DNA of 64,000 bases. Source: Hymenobacter monticola. Its GTDB lineage: Bacteria > Bacteroidota > Bacteroidia > Cytophagales > Hymenobacteraceae. The stretch is from positions 1 through 64,000 of the forward strand of contig NZ_CP094535.1 of NCBI RefSeq assembly GCF_022811645.1. The letters are read 5' to 3'. Position numbers and translations under genes: made by a program. The notes beneath the pieces were generated by a model that had not been told where the DNA came from, did not search any database, and saw only the letters and a list, made by a program, of their open reading frames with translations. Positions 18,154-27,400 of this stretch are shown in pieces (the first letter of the stretch is position 1; every line of letters begins with the position of its first letter).

Positions 18154-21079
18154 GCGGGAACGCTACTACTTACTGGGTGGGGTGGAGGGGGGGAAACAAG
18201 CCCCGGTGCTTTGCTATCCGGGCTGGGCCAACGGGTATCAAGAGGCGGCGCGCCAGAAAGGTTCACGACGAGGCCAATGTGGAGGTGGTCCTGCTAAGCC
18301 GGACAGCACTGGACGGGGGTGGGTTTTGAGTTTCGAAGCGGTCAGGCGACTGGTCGCCAAGCACCGAGTAGGCTTTGGGGTGTGGTTGGTCCAGTGCTAC
18401 TGGTCGCGCTCGCATCGCACAAGCCGGGGCCCGGTCCAGATTCTGCCAACCCGGTAATCCGACGACCACGCGCCGACCCACGTCCGTTGAAACGCACTCA
18501 AAACCAAACGCTGCTTGGTGGCATTGCTTTCGTCTGGCAGGAAGAGACCTGGCCCGGGGTGGGCTATTCCCTGAAACATATCTCGGCGGCGGTGTACTGG
18601 GAGGCCGTGGACCTGTTCTTAACCAACTGTTCAATACGCTGCAACTACCGCAGCAAGTCGGGAAACCGATGGTGTCCGCTGTGAAAGAAGTTAGGCGGTT
18701 GGCACCCGATGAGAGGCAAAGACAAGACGTGTAGAAAAACCAAAAAGTCCTAAAAGCCAGAATTGGTAGCTGTGTGCTGAGCGGCGTTGAAACCAGAAAA
18801 AAGAATTGGCGGCCAGGGCAAGGAAGCCAAGAATGGAATGGCCTTCTTTTTTCCCACTGCCTGTTTTTTGGGTGTGTAGGGTGCCGATGAGAATTACTGG
18901 ACCCGCGAAATTTGGTTGGCCTGCTGGAGGGTGGCTGCCGGGTGTGATGGGACTTATCGGCAGGGAGTGGTGCGGGAGGAAGGCCAGCCGTTTTGAGGAG
19001 TAGTGGTGAGGGGAAAGGCAGTAAAAAGGAGCGTGAGCAGAGCGGTTGGCCGAAGGCGTAAGCACCGGAAAAACGAGGAGTCAAAAAATGCAAGCCGCGG
19101 AAAAATCAGGGGCAGTCGGAAAATCGGGAGCGGCCAAAAGGGAGGGCTGATGGCAAATACGGCCGGGTGAATTTTGCGCGGTAATCGAAAAAAAGCAGCA
19201 AGGAAAAATTTGAGAGCCGGCGGGAAAAAAGGGCTGGCTCAAAGTGGGGCGTCAGCTGAAAAAGAGGGAAGTGAGGAAAAGTCGGACGGGGTGAAAATCG
19301 GGAAGCAATGAAAATTGAGGGGTGCGCGAAAAGTGGGTCGATGAAAAAAAAGGGTGGCGCAAAAAGTTGAGGAAGTTGGGATTGTAGCAGCCGTCAGAAA
19401 AGGACGGGATGGCAGCTGAGCTGGTGACCAGCAGTAGTTAGGTTCCGGTTGGTAGGTCACGTGTGATGGGCCAGCGGGTGGGAGCAGGAGCAAGGCTGGA
19501 GTGTGGGGATGGGAGATTTTGGGAGCGGTTGATTTTGGGGCGGCAGTCGAAAAAGAAGGCGGCAGGAAAGTGGCGGCCAGGATGAAAAGGCAGTCGGGCT
19601 GATTGCGGATGGTGAGGGTATAATGAGAGAGCCAAGTGGGGTAGGAGGTGGCGGGAAATTGCGGGGTAGCTCCGTTTTGTAGAGAGGCTGCCCGTGAGGT
19701 TGACGAGGAAATCCTCGGCCGGAAAATTTGAAAAGCTAACCAAGAAATGGGATAGTAGGGGATAGGGCCAGCGTCAACATTTCAGCGCAACGCATACAGC
19801 GGGGCCGATGAAAAGTGGGTGATTTGGGCGATGGGTGGTAGGGGGCAAAGATGGCAGGAGGGTCGATGAGTAGTCGAAGTAAAATCGGGGTAGGGGGAGA
19901 AAAAGAAACGGGCTAGAAAAGGAGCCGAGCAGAAAATGGCCAGTGAAAAAAAGACCCGAAACCACTCCAAAGCAAAAGAGCAGTAACGGGCAAAATTGGG
20001 AAGTTGGGCCGGCGTCAGGAAGTTGAAAAACGGAACGCGGGGGAGAAAATGGCTAAGGCGAATTAGTGGCAGTAGTGGCTCAAGTAGGCGGGGGAGAAAA
20101 TGGAGCGGGCAGCAGAAAAACCGGCCAGGTAATCAGTTGTGGTTGGTCGATGATTGAGCACAGGGGCGAGGTGGATAGAGGTGGTGTAGTGGGGCCTGGA
20201 GTCAAATTGGATAGCCTGCTGGTGGGGGGGGTAGGAGTAGAACTGGCCCAGGTAGAGAGAGTCACCAGTGAAGCATAAAGGCACGGAGGAAGCGGGGCGA
20301 TACAATGGCCGAAATGGTAGTAGCTGGGTAGTTGAACAAGGGGCCGTGGGGAGCTAGTTGGTCGAGTTTCTGCGGGGGGGGGGGGCGGTGTGTCGGCTCA
20401 GGTGGAGGTAGTCGGAAAAAACCGGGTGCAGGTGAAACGTTGGGGCGGGGTACATGGGCGGTGGTGGTGCAGCTGGGGAGGGGAGCGAAAAGGAGCGCTG
20501 GCAGAAACCGAGGTGGCCAGGGTCACGGCAGAAAGAACAGAAGTAGGGCCAGGTCGAAGAAACGGATGGGCTAGTTGGTAGCGGTAGTGCTCGATGGGTA
20601 GTGGTAGCCGGCTAGAGAGGGTAGCGGAAAAAAGCGCCTGGGAGAAGGGCACGGCTTGAGGCTAGTCGGGGGTGCAGGTGGAAGCCGGAGTAGCGTGGTG
20701 AGGCTCTGGTGAACGGATAGGGCTAGTCTGCATAGAAGGCAGGCAGTAGTAGGAAGTAGCCCTGGATAGTCGTAGCTTGGGGACGACAAAGGGTTCCGAA
20801 AAACCTAATCCTAGCAATAGTTAGCGAGAGGAACGCCTGAAATCAAAGCTACCGCATTGATTGTCAGTGACAAACAGAGTTTGCATGTAACATACTACCG
20901 TAAGTTATTGATTAGTAGCTTTATTTCTGTAACAATAGCCTTGATTTATAGGCTTCCATAAATTACCTAAATGAAGTAGTTAGCTCAATTTGTAACTTAT
21001 CATCTTATCTAATTGAAAGTCAATTCCATTTTTGTTACAAAGTTCCCTAGAATCCCAAATAATTCAAGAAAGCATCATC
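18154..21079. other. Gene-free 2.9-kb region with purine-rich + strand
   Basis: No convincing gene was found here. Open frames exist on both strands, but their products are unnaturally rich in Ser, Pro, Phe and Leu or in Gly, Arg and Lys and have no motif. From about 18740 to 20800 the + strand is strongly purine-biased: by hand count, 43 of 60 bases at 19201-19260, 49 of 60 at 19261-19320 and 44 of 60 at 20461-20520. Short A runs after G or CG (GTCGGAAAA, GTCGAAAAA, GATGAAAA, GGTGAAAAT) recur every 15 to 20 bases. The last 250 bases before the mob genes return to AT-rich sequence and should hold their promoter. Confidence 0.6.
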
Positions 21080-21799
21080 ATGGATAGCCAAGCCCCAAAC
21101 GAATCAAAAAAGGAAAAAAAAGAGGACAGCCCTATTGTGCGCTTGGATGCCGAAGCGGTCCATATGCTCACGAAGGCAGCGAAAAAAGTCAAGGTAGGCA
21201 AGGGGCAATATGCGAGTGCCTGCATCAAGTATTTTGCGGAAACCGGGCTCAACCCGATGAAGGAGCGGCCGCACGGATTGGCCAACGTGTCAAGCAAAGT
21301 GGCCCAAGAAACGTTGGCCGTTAAGGAGCTGAACGTGGAGATTGGCAACCGTCTGATTAAGATAATCCGGGCGTGGGAGAGCAACCTTTACACCTTTTTA
21401 CAGCAGCAGCAACAGGCAACCTACGGCTACATGGAGCTTATCGAAAGCAACATTTTGCAGCACCAGGTCACGGTCGAAACCAACCTGCTTGCGCCAGTGG
21501 TCGAGCAGATGTTCAAGGTGTTCATGGAAGCAAACATTACACGTCAGTTGGCGACGATGTCGTATGTGGGGGATACTGGAAAAGTTGATTTAACCAAGCT
21601 TCCGGCCGAACGCTACGAGCAGATGAAGAAGGCATTCGATAGTGAGCGGACACAAAGACTGAAGACGAGAATGGTCAAGTTCGCCGAAACCAACGCAGTT
21701 CCTACGCCCCAGCCCACCGCCAAACGGGCCGTCACACCGGCGCCGCCCAAGCCGGTTGTCCCGGCCTCACCAGCGCCAGCAGGCCCGGCCAAATCGTAA
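21080..21799 (+). CDS. BfmA/BtgA-family mobilization accessory protein
   Basis: A 239-residue protein encoded just upstream of the relaxase gene. After a charged start (NESKKEKKEDSPIVRLDAEAV), it has a ribbon-helix-helix-like segment (LTKAAKKVKVGKGQYASACIKYFAETGLNP) as in BfmA/BtgA mobilization proteins of Bacteroides plasmids. A long helical middle and a Pro/Ala-rich tail follow. These proteins bind oriT and help the relaxase nick. The ATG at 21080 fits the family start. Confidence 0.78.
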   Translation: MDSQAPNESKKEKKEDSPIVRLDAEAVHMLTKAAKKVKVGKGQYASACIKYFAETGLNPMKERPHGLANVSSKVAQETLAVKELNVEIGNRLIKIIRAWESNLYTFLQQQQQATYGYMELIESNILQHQVTVETNLLAPVVEQMFKVFMEANITRQLATMSYVGDTGKVDLTKLPAERYEQMKKAFDSERTQRLKTRMVKFAETNAVPTPQPTAKRAVTPAPPKPVVPASPAPAGPAKS

Positions 21800-21831
21800 T
21801 TCCGTCCTTGGTTCCTAGGGCCGGGGTCGGA

Positions 21832-21884
21832 GCAAAAGGGTGGAACCCGTCCCTACAACCCTCGGCCCGTTCCACCCTTTTTGC
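21832..21884. repeat. Hairpin between mob genes, possible oriT or terminator
   Basis: A long stem pairs GCAAAAGGGTGGAAC (21832-21846) with GTTCCACCCTTTTTGC (21869-21884), with one bulged base. It lies between the two mobilization genes. A direct repeat, TTACAACTGG, follows at about 21887 and 21934. A stem next to short repeats fits the layout of an oriT; a terminator is possible but there is no T tract after the stem. Confidence 0.45.
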
Positions 21885-21987
21885 GCTTACAACTGGAGGC
21901 AGGGCCGAATGCAGCGGCCCCCCTTTTGGCCTTACAACTGGCGCTATAACCGGCTCATTTTTCTCTCATGCCCTTCCCCATCTGCTG

Positions 21988-23151
21988 ATGTATGCCAAGG
22001 TAATCAACCCCGCAACCAACGGCCGCAAAGTCTATAACAACGCGGGCAGTTCCCAGCGGTGCGCGAGCTACTTGGCTAAAGAAGCGAAGGAGGCCGGCGG
22101 CGAAGCTACCTTTTTTGGAGCCCCCGGCACCGAGCCCAAGACGGCGGCCGAGGTGGTGGAAACGCTCGACGGCAACGTGAAGGGCCTGGGAAAAGACGAC
22201 CCCAAGTTTCACTCGCTGGTGCTGAGCCCGAGCACTGACGAGTTGCTGCTGATTGGCAACGACCCCAAGGCGCTGGAGCATTACACCCAGAACGTAATGG
22301 ACCTTTACGCGAAAAACTTCACCCTTAAAAACGGGAAGGAACTGGGCGAGTCTAACTTGGTTTGGGCCGCGACCATCCACCAGGAACGGAAGAACCGGGG
22401 CACCGACGAGGGCGTGCAGGGCGAGAAAAAAGAGGGCTTGCAAACCCATGTCCACGTCATGGTTTCCGCCCGCGACGCCGACCAGAAAATTACGCTCAAC
22501 CCCCTGGGGCGGGCCGACCGATTTAGCCGGGTGCAGTTCCAGGCCGAAGCCGTCACCCAGATGGAAGTGCAGTTCGGGCGCGTGACCGCCCACGACGTAA
22601 GCCGGCCCCAGCCGACGCGGCCGCAACTGGTGGCGCAGAAAAAAGAGGAAATAACGCGCAAGGCCGCAGCCAACCGGCAGGAGAAAAAGCCCCTAACCCC
22701 GGAGCAGATGGCCGCCAAGGATGCCCGGCTCGACGGGCAGGTTGCCCGGCTCAATTCCAAGCTCGACCCCAGCCTGCACCTGGATGCCAGCCGGGTGAAA
22801 AGCATTGCCAAAGAGCGGCAGTACGACCAGGTGTTCTATTCCACCCTGGGGCAAATCGAACGCAACGCCGAGAAGGGGAAGTACACGCCCGACCCCTATG
22901 GCTACCTGACCACGGGCCGGGTGAGCCGGTTGCCCCAGTTGCGAATGGACGGCGGCCTGAGCGCCGTTCCCGAGCCGCAACCTGCCTATTCCAACGCGGA
23001 TAATAGCCCGCAAATTCGGGGCGGCAGCGCTGCCGCTTTTGCGCTCTCCATCCAGCGGCTGAGCCGGGCAATGGTTCCCCCCACCCGAACGCAGGACGTG
23101 CGCAGCGAAGCAGAAAAAAAGCAGGAATCGGAACAGGAGTGGGAATGGTAG
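21988..23151 (+). CDS. DUF5712/MobB-like relaxase
   Basis: The start is taken as the ATG at 21988 (387 residues); reading further upstream only translates the hairpin region. The N-terminal part, YAKVINPATNGRKVYNNAGSS, and the later THVHVMVSARD with an HxH metal-binding pattern (about residues 150-160) match Bacteroidota relaxases. Such enzymes nick oriT and carry the strand into a recipient using a helper conjugation system. The C-terminal part is Gln/Lys-rich and coiled, ending in a highly acidic tail. No type IV secretion genes are visible, so the element is mobilizable and not self-transmissible within this window. Confidence 0.78.
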   Translation: MYAKVINPATNGRKVYNNAGSSQRCASYLAKEAKEAGGEATFFGAPGTEPKTAAEVVETLDGNVKGLGKDDPKFHSLVLSPSTDELLLIGNDPKALEHYTQNVMDLYAKNFTLKNGKELGESNLVWAATIHQERKNRGTDEGVQGEKKEGLQTHVHVMVSARDADQKITLNPLGRADRFSRVQFQAEAVTQMEVQFGRVTAHDVSRPQPTRPQLVAQKKEEITRKAAANRQEKKPLTPEQMAAKDARLDGQVARLNSKLDPSLHLDASRVKSIAKERQYDQVFYSTLGQIERNAEKGKYTPDPYGYLTTGRVSRLPQLRMDGGLSAVPEPQPAYSNADNSPQIRGGSAAAFALSIQRLSRAMVPPTRTQDVRSEAEKKQESEQEWEW

Positions 23152-23499
23152 AGTACCAGGTCTTCCCCTGTGCAAAGTGCTATTTTGTGGGGATGCTGTT
23201 CCGCTTTTAAAAGGCCTGGCTGACCGTGTGGAAAAGCGGGGGACGACGCGGAGCAGCCCGCGCCCGGCCGATGCACCGGGCACCGGGTCAAACGGATGAA
23301 CGGTGCTTCCTGGGCATGGCGTGGCGGCGCAGCCAAGCCCGTGCTTCCGCGTACCGGTCCTGGTGCTTGCCCGCCTGGTTCAGGACCACGGCGTGGCAGC
23401 GCAAGGCTGTAGGAACGTCCGGCTACCGGGCTGCCGGCTGGCCGATGATGGCAGGGACCGTCAGTCTCTCCCCGGTAGGTTCAACGCGCCTTCCCTGCT
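23152..23499. other. Gene-free spacer after relaxase gene
   Basis: About 350 GC-rich bases between the convergent relaxase and first PDLW gene. I see no convincing gene or terminator. Confidence 0.4.
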
Positions 23500-23988
23500 T
23501 CAAGCCGGGTCAGTGGTCGTCCGCTGCGGCTTGTTACTCGTTTCCCGCAGCACGCGTTCGGCGACCGCGTTCCCAATCGCCAACCGCTCAATCAACGCCA
23601 CCAACTGGGCGTTATGGGCCAGGGGGCCGGCTTCCAGTTCGGGGCGCAGCCCCGTCGCCACTCCCTTCAGGTAGTCAAAGACCTCGGCCAGGTAGCACGC
23701 ATCGCTACAGTAGATGGGCGGGTCGAGTTCGGGCACCAGCGACGAGTGGGCCAGGTGCTGGGTGAGCCGGGCCAGGTCCACGTAGTCGAGGTCGATGCCC
23801 GCGCGGCTTTCCCACAGGTCGGGCTGAAACTGGTGGAAAGCCTCCGACAACGCTGTCACGGACAGGGTGGGAAAGTGGTGGTGGAGGTGCTCCGCCACCC
23901 AGAGGACGGCCTGGGCGTGTTGGCCGGGCGTGGCCCAGCGGTAGGGGATGGCGCGGAGGTCCAGGCGGTTAGCAGTCGCGGGTTGCAT
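23500..23988 (-). CDS. PDLW-family protein, copy 1
   Basis: Unrecognised protein of 162 residues. Its middle shows the segment FHQFQPDLWESRAGIDLDYVD and then LTQHLAHSSLVPELDPPIY. The same order of features (QPDLW, then a helix with L..L..HL, then LDPPLY) occurs in the proteins at 25059-25637 and 26010-26660, so the three form one divergent family. No signal peptide, no membrane segment. The start ATG at 23988 follows a 280-base gap from the HTH gene. Function unknown; the conserved Trp and the acidic-aromatic pattern suggest a protein- or nucleic-acid-binding fold. Confidence 0.6.
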   Translation of the reverse strand: MQPATANRLDLRAIPYRWATPGQHAQAVLWVAEHLHHHFPTLSVTALSEAFHQFQPDLWESRAGIDLDYVDLARLTQHLAHSSLVPELDPPIYCSDACYLAEVFDYLKGVATGLRPELEAGPLAHNAQLVALIERLAIGNAVAERVLRETSNKPQRTTTDPA

Positions 23989-24267
23989 AAGGACGGAATA
24001 AAGGAAGAAGGAGGAGCTGAGCGGAGGTGCCTGGAGGCCGGTGCGGGCGAGTTGGGCGGCCCTGGCAGTAGCGTGTCAAGCGTACAGAATCGGCCCGACG
24101 CGGTGCTAGACCAGTCCGATACAAGTAGAGCGGTACACGGATAAAATCAGCCTGGATGACGGCGGGTGGGCAGGAAACAGGCGCGGCTGAGTCGGCCGCC
24201 CACTGGGTGTCGCGCGGGCGGATTTTGTGCACAGTCGCCGGTTCTGCCGGGGTGGTTTGCCAACGGG

Positions 24268-24999
24268 CTACGGGGCATTCTCCGCCGTGCGCCGTGCGAC
24301 GGAGGACGGGGCTTCGCTCCCCCGGCGCTGACAGGCGCGGCATTTATCGCGGCCAGCAACCTTCTTCCGGCCCGGGTCATGGGCCAAATAGGACGCGACG
24401 TCGCCGCACCGGGGCAGGGATTCGCCCGCTTCGTAGTAGTGAGAGGGCACGGCAAACATCGCCGCCGGGCGCCACCCGGCCGACTGGGCCGGCACCGGCG
24501 GCAGCAGCCGCTGGTAAGTGCGCCAATCTGCTTTGCCCTGCAGCAGCCCCCGGCGCGGGAGCAGGTACTCGAGGGCGTGCCGGATGCCGTGCCCCACCTG
24601 CGTCAGCAGCGCGCGCACGGCGTGGGGCGTGAGCGTCTGGCCCGCGTCCAGCTCCGTCATGACCGGGTGCAGGAGCCGATGCAGGGCGGCGAGGGGCTTT
24701 TGGGCCCGGGGCAGCGGGTCGTCCTGGAAGATGTCGCGGAACCCGTAGAGGGGAACCTCCGTGTTGTCGGGCTCCAGCACCCACGCCAGGTTAACGCCCT
24801 TGTGCTGATAATGCCGGAGCACGGCCGCCAAGGTCGTCGCCGTGCCACCCCCCTCTTTCTCCAACCGGGCGAGTGCGTCGGCGGATACCCCAGCGGCGTT
24901 GGCCACGCTAGCCCGCGTGTAGAAAGCCGGAAGGAGAGACTCCTTGGCTAAAGTCGTGCGAAGTTGGGTGAGGCGCTCGCCCAGAAGTATAGAAGCCAT
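24268..24999 (-). CDS. HTH-domain protein of PDLW cluster
   Basis: A 243-residue protein. The first 60 residues fit an XRE-like helix-turn-helix (FYTRASVANAAGVSADALARLEKE) with a LEKEGGG turn. The rest is helical and basic and not recognised. The C terminus has several Cys and His residues (CGDVA...RDKCRACQRRG), possibly a metal site. It lies between two PDLW genes and may control them. The reading frame has the codon bias of its neighbours. Confidence 0.55.
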   Translation of the reverse strand: MASILLGERLTQLRTTLAKESLLPAFYTRASVANAAGVSADALARLEKEGGGTATTLAAVLRHYQHKGVNLAWVLEPDNTEVPLYGFRDIFQDDPLPRAQKPLAALHRLLHPVMTELDAGQTLTPHAVRALLTQVGHGIRHALEYLLPRRGLLQGKADWRTYQRLLPPVPAQSAGWRPAAMFAVPSHYYEAGESLPRCGDVASYLAHDPGRKKVAGRDKCRACQRRGSEAPSSVARRTAENAP

Positions 25000-25058
25000 A
25001 AAGGGAATAATAAGAGGAGAAAAATCGGCCCACGCAAGGCACTAAATCACCTGAGTCG

Positions 25059-25637
25059 CTATGCGGCTTTCGGCACGCCACGGGCGCGGTCCAGCGCCTC
25101 TACCCGCGCGAGGAGAGCGGCGCGGGCTTGGGCGGGGTCTGCACCGTCGACCTCGCGCGGGGCCCGGACTGTGGCCCAGCCAAACGCGTCGGCCTCGGCG
25201 TAGCGCCGGACCACATCTGTGACCAGCTGGTAAACCGCGGGGCCGACCGCCCGCGGGTTGGCTTCGAGCTCGGCCAGGGCGCGGAGGACCTCGTCCGGGC
25301 AGTTCATCGGCAGCCGGGTGTAATGGAGCTGGCGCGGCCCGTGACCTGCCCGGGCGTGGACGACGGCCGGCAGGGCGTCCAGGTGGTCCGCGACGCGGGC
25401 CAGGGTGTGCGCGTCCAGGGAGACAGTGTCCGCCGTCGCCCACAGGTCGGGTTGCAGGGCTGCCAACGCGGTGGCCCACGTCCCCCGGTGCACGGGGGGG
25501 AACTTTCCCCCCAGAGCATCCCGGACCGCGCGCTCGGCTTGGGCGAGCTGTGCGGGTGTGGCTTGCGCGAAGGAGAGGCACTGAGCGGCGGGTGTCAGGC
25601 GGGGCGGGGTAGTGGATTGCGGGGCAGTGGATTGCAT
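25059..25637 (-). CDS. PDLW-family protein, copy 2
   Basis: The ATG at 25637 is used (192 residues); an upstream reading into the operator region is unlikely to be translated. The core ALAALQPDLWATADTVSLDAHTLARVADHL aligns with copies 1 and 3 without gaps in the first half of the domain. The end differs: this copy continues into RYAEADAFGWATVRAPREVDG and a charged helix. It is transcribed divergently from the small XRE gene. The symmetrical site between them (25693-25714) may control both. Confidence 0.6.
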   Translation of the reverse strand: MQSTAPQSTTPPRLTPAAQCLSFAQATPAQLAQAERAVRDALGGKFPPVHRGTWATALAALQPDLWATADTVSLDAHTLARVADHLDALPAVVHARAGHGPRQLHYTRLPMNCPDEVLRALAELEANPRAVGPAVYQLVTDVVRRYAEADAFGWATVRAPREVDGADPAQARAALLARVEALDRARGVPKAA

Positions 25638-25692
25638 GGGATGGCGGAGGTGACGGTAAGGGAAGGGACGCAAGGTACAGGAAAAGCCTTGC

Positions 25693-25714
25693 TTGTAATC
25701 ACACGTGACTACAA
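25693..25714. promoter_or_regulatory. Operator-like inverted repeat between divergent genes
   Basis: TTGTAATCA and TGACTACAA form two 9-base arms around CACG, with one mismatch. The site is in the gap between the divergent PDLW copy 2 and XRE genes, about 30 bases before the XRE start. This is where an autoregulating XRE repressor would bind. Confidence 0.5.
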
Positions 25715-25745
25715 AGCGGCTGTTTTTTGGGGTCAGCTTGCCGTA

Positions 25746-25988
25746 GTGAAAAACGAGGTGGTTTTGCAGGCCTTTGGGCAGCACCTGCGGCGGTTGCGCG
25801 AGGCGCGGGGGTGGAGTCAGCAGGCGCTGGCCGACGTGTGCGACGTGTCCAAACCGACTATCTACCGGCTGGAGACGGCCCGCTACTCCGCCACGCTCGA
25901 TGTGCTGGCTTCCCTGGCCCAGGGGCTGGAAATCCCGCTCAGCGAACTGATGCAGTTTTCAGTGCCCCCCCGGACGGCCGCGGAATAA
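25746..25988 (+). CDS. XRE-family helix-turn-helix regulator
   Basis: A small DNA-binding repressor of 80 residues, starting at a GTG. It is a single Cro/C1-type domain: FGQHLRRLREARGWSQQAL, then SKPTIYRLETARYSATLDVL and a typical hydrophobic end (GLEIPLSELM). It is the only + strand gene in the cluster and faces PDLW copy 2. It probably represses itself and the PDLW genes through the nearby inverted repeat. Confidence 0.85.
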   Translation: MKNEVVLQAFGQHLRRLREARGWSQQALADVCDVSKPTIYRLETARYSATLDVLASLAQGLEIPLSELMQFSVPPRTAAE

Positions 25989-26009
25989 GCGCCGGAAGGC
26001 AATGATTTG

Positions 26010-26660
26010 TTACCGGTCCAGCCACGCCGCTGGCCAAGAGAACGAGTTCTTTGGGAGCAGGCGGGTCCCCGCGCCGTTGCCGGCACAGGAGCTTTCGGGG
26101 GATTTGAGCCGGCCCAGCAGGTGCTCGATTTCGGCACTGTCCGGCCGGGGAGGAGCGCCCGGAATGCCCGGTACGAGGGGCGGCGCGCTGGCCAGGTTCC
26201 AGCACCAGGCCTGCACCACTTGTTCGGCGAGGGGACTGGGGTGGGCCAGGCGGCGCAGCAGCGCGTAGAGCCGAGGGCCACAAGCCGTGGCACCCGCCGC
26301 TACTTCGGCGAGCGCCCAAACGGCCAGTTCGCTGCACTGCAGGGTGTACTGGGCCAGGTGCAGGGCCGGCAGCCCGTACAGCGGTGGGTCCAGCACGGGC
26401 AGCTCCGGGGCGGCAGCCAGGTGCTGGGCCAGTTGAATCAAGTCCGTTTCGGCCAGGGCCACAGCAGAACCTCTGAGCCACAGGTCGGGTTGGTGGTCGG
26501 CCAGCGCAGCGGGCCAGGAACTGACGCGCAGGGTGGGAAAGTGGGCCGCCAGGCGCTGTTGCAGGTAGTCCACAGCCAGGGCCCGTTGGGCCGCGGTGGC
26601 TTGGCAATAGGGGAGGCGCACCCGCACGGGCGGGGCGGGCAAGGTGAAACAATGGGGCAT
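26010..26660 (-). CDS. PDLW-family protein, copy 3
   Basis: 216 residues. The shared core is LADHQPDLWLRGSAVALAET, then LIQLAQHLAAAPELPVLDPPLY, very close in layout to copy 1. The C-terminal third is Pro-rich and unlike the others. It converges with the XRE gene, 22 bases apart. Function unknown. Sequence divergence between the three copies is large, so the duplications look old or the copies have been acquired separately. Confidence 0.6.
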   Translation of the reverse strand: MPHCFTLPAPPVRVRLPYCQATAAQRALAVDYLQQRLAAHFPTLRVSSWPAALADHQPDLWLRGSAVALAETDLIQLAQHLAAAPELPVLDPPLYGLPALHLAQYTLQCSELAVWALAEVAAGATACGPRLYALLRRLAHPSPLAEQVVQAWCWNLASAPPLVPGIPGAPPRPDSAEIEHLLGRLKSPESSCAGNGAGTRLLPKNSFSWPAAWLDR

Positions 26661-26779
26661 AGCAAGGACGTGGACGCGCTAATAGCGACGCCTGTAATGG
26701 AAAAATGAGAAGGTGCGTGAGCGTGCAACGCCCAGCGAAGGGGCGTTGCGGATGGAGCCGCCGGGAGCGGGTCGGGGCG

Positions 26780-27106
26780 CTAGGGAGCGGTCTGCTCGCC
26801 GGCGAGCGGTTGGTCGGGGGGAGAATTCTCCTGCCGGGCGCGCAGCATTTCGCTTTCCCACCAATCCTGGCGCAGCTGCCGAGCTTCGGTTTTCAGGACC
26901 TGACGGCGTTCGCGCAGGGCCTCGCGGAGCGTGTCGACCACTTGCGCCCCCGCTGCCCGCTCGATGGGCACGGTCAGCGTTTGCGTAGCCGAGTGCAGGG
27001 TGAGGGCCACGATGCCTTCCAGCTCCAAGGCAACCAGCTGGTGTTGCTGGGTTCGGGCCAGCTTGCGGGCGCGGCGGACCTGCCGCAGCTGTTTGCTATA
27101 CCACAT
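26780..27106 (-). CDS. Hypothetical basic protein, 108 residues
   Basis: Not recognised. The N terminus is strongly basic (YSKQLRQVRRARKLARTQQH), the C terminus is helical with alternating Arg and Glu (TLREALRERRQVLKTEARQLRQDW). It may bind nucleic acid. Its ATG lies inside the end of the upstream gene (overlap about 11 bases), so both are translated from one message. Confidence 0.5.
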   Translation of the reverse strand: MWYSKQLRQVRRARKLARTQQHQLVALELEGIVALTLHSATQTLTVPIERAAGAQVVDTLREALRERRQVLKTEARQLRQDWWESEMLRARQENSPPDQPLAGEQTAP

Positions 27107-27335
27107 ACCCGGCTAGTGAAGGGGTGGAGAAGAGGTCGGCTGAGCGCCGGTGAGCAATCGCGGCGCTCAGGCTCCGCAACCAGCGGGTGAGTTGCCGGGC
27201 ATCCTCGCACTCGTGGATGTCGTGGTTGGCCAATAATTGCTCCTGGGGCGAGAAGAGCGGGTTGCCGAAGAACACGGCGGAAAGGGCATGGCGTAGTTCG
27301 CCAAGCACGGGTTGCCCGGTTACATGCGTTTCCAT
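27096..27335 (-). CDS. Hypothetical protein, 79 residues
   Basis: Not recognised. Read from the ATG at 27335; a TTG at 27359 is possible. It contains LFSPQEQLLANHDIHECEDARQLTRWLRSL and no membrane segment. First gene of the minus-strand run that ends with the PDLW genes. The overlap with the next gene makes it more likely to be real. Confidence 0.5.
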   Translation of the reverse strand: METHVTGQPVLGELRHALSAVFFGNPLFSPQEQLLANHDIHECEDARQLTRWLRSLSAAIAHRRSADLFSTPSLAGYVV

Positions 27336-27400
27336 GTAATTTTGGGGTAAGGTTTGCAAGAACCCAACCGTAGTGCCTGCTCTAAACAGGTGCTATATCG

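Noticed and set aside
18263..19093. Long open frame on the minus strand (276 codons) and several others on both strands between 18.2 and 20.8 kb.
   Set aside because: Products are dominated by Ser, Pro, Leu and Phe and show no motif; they are explained by the purine bias of the other strand, which removes stop codons.
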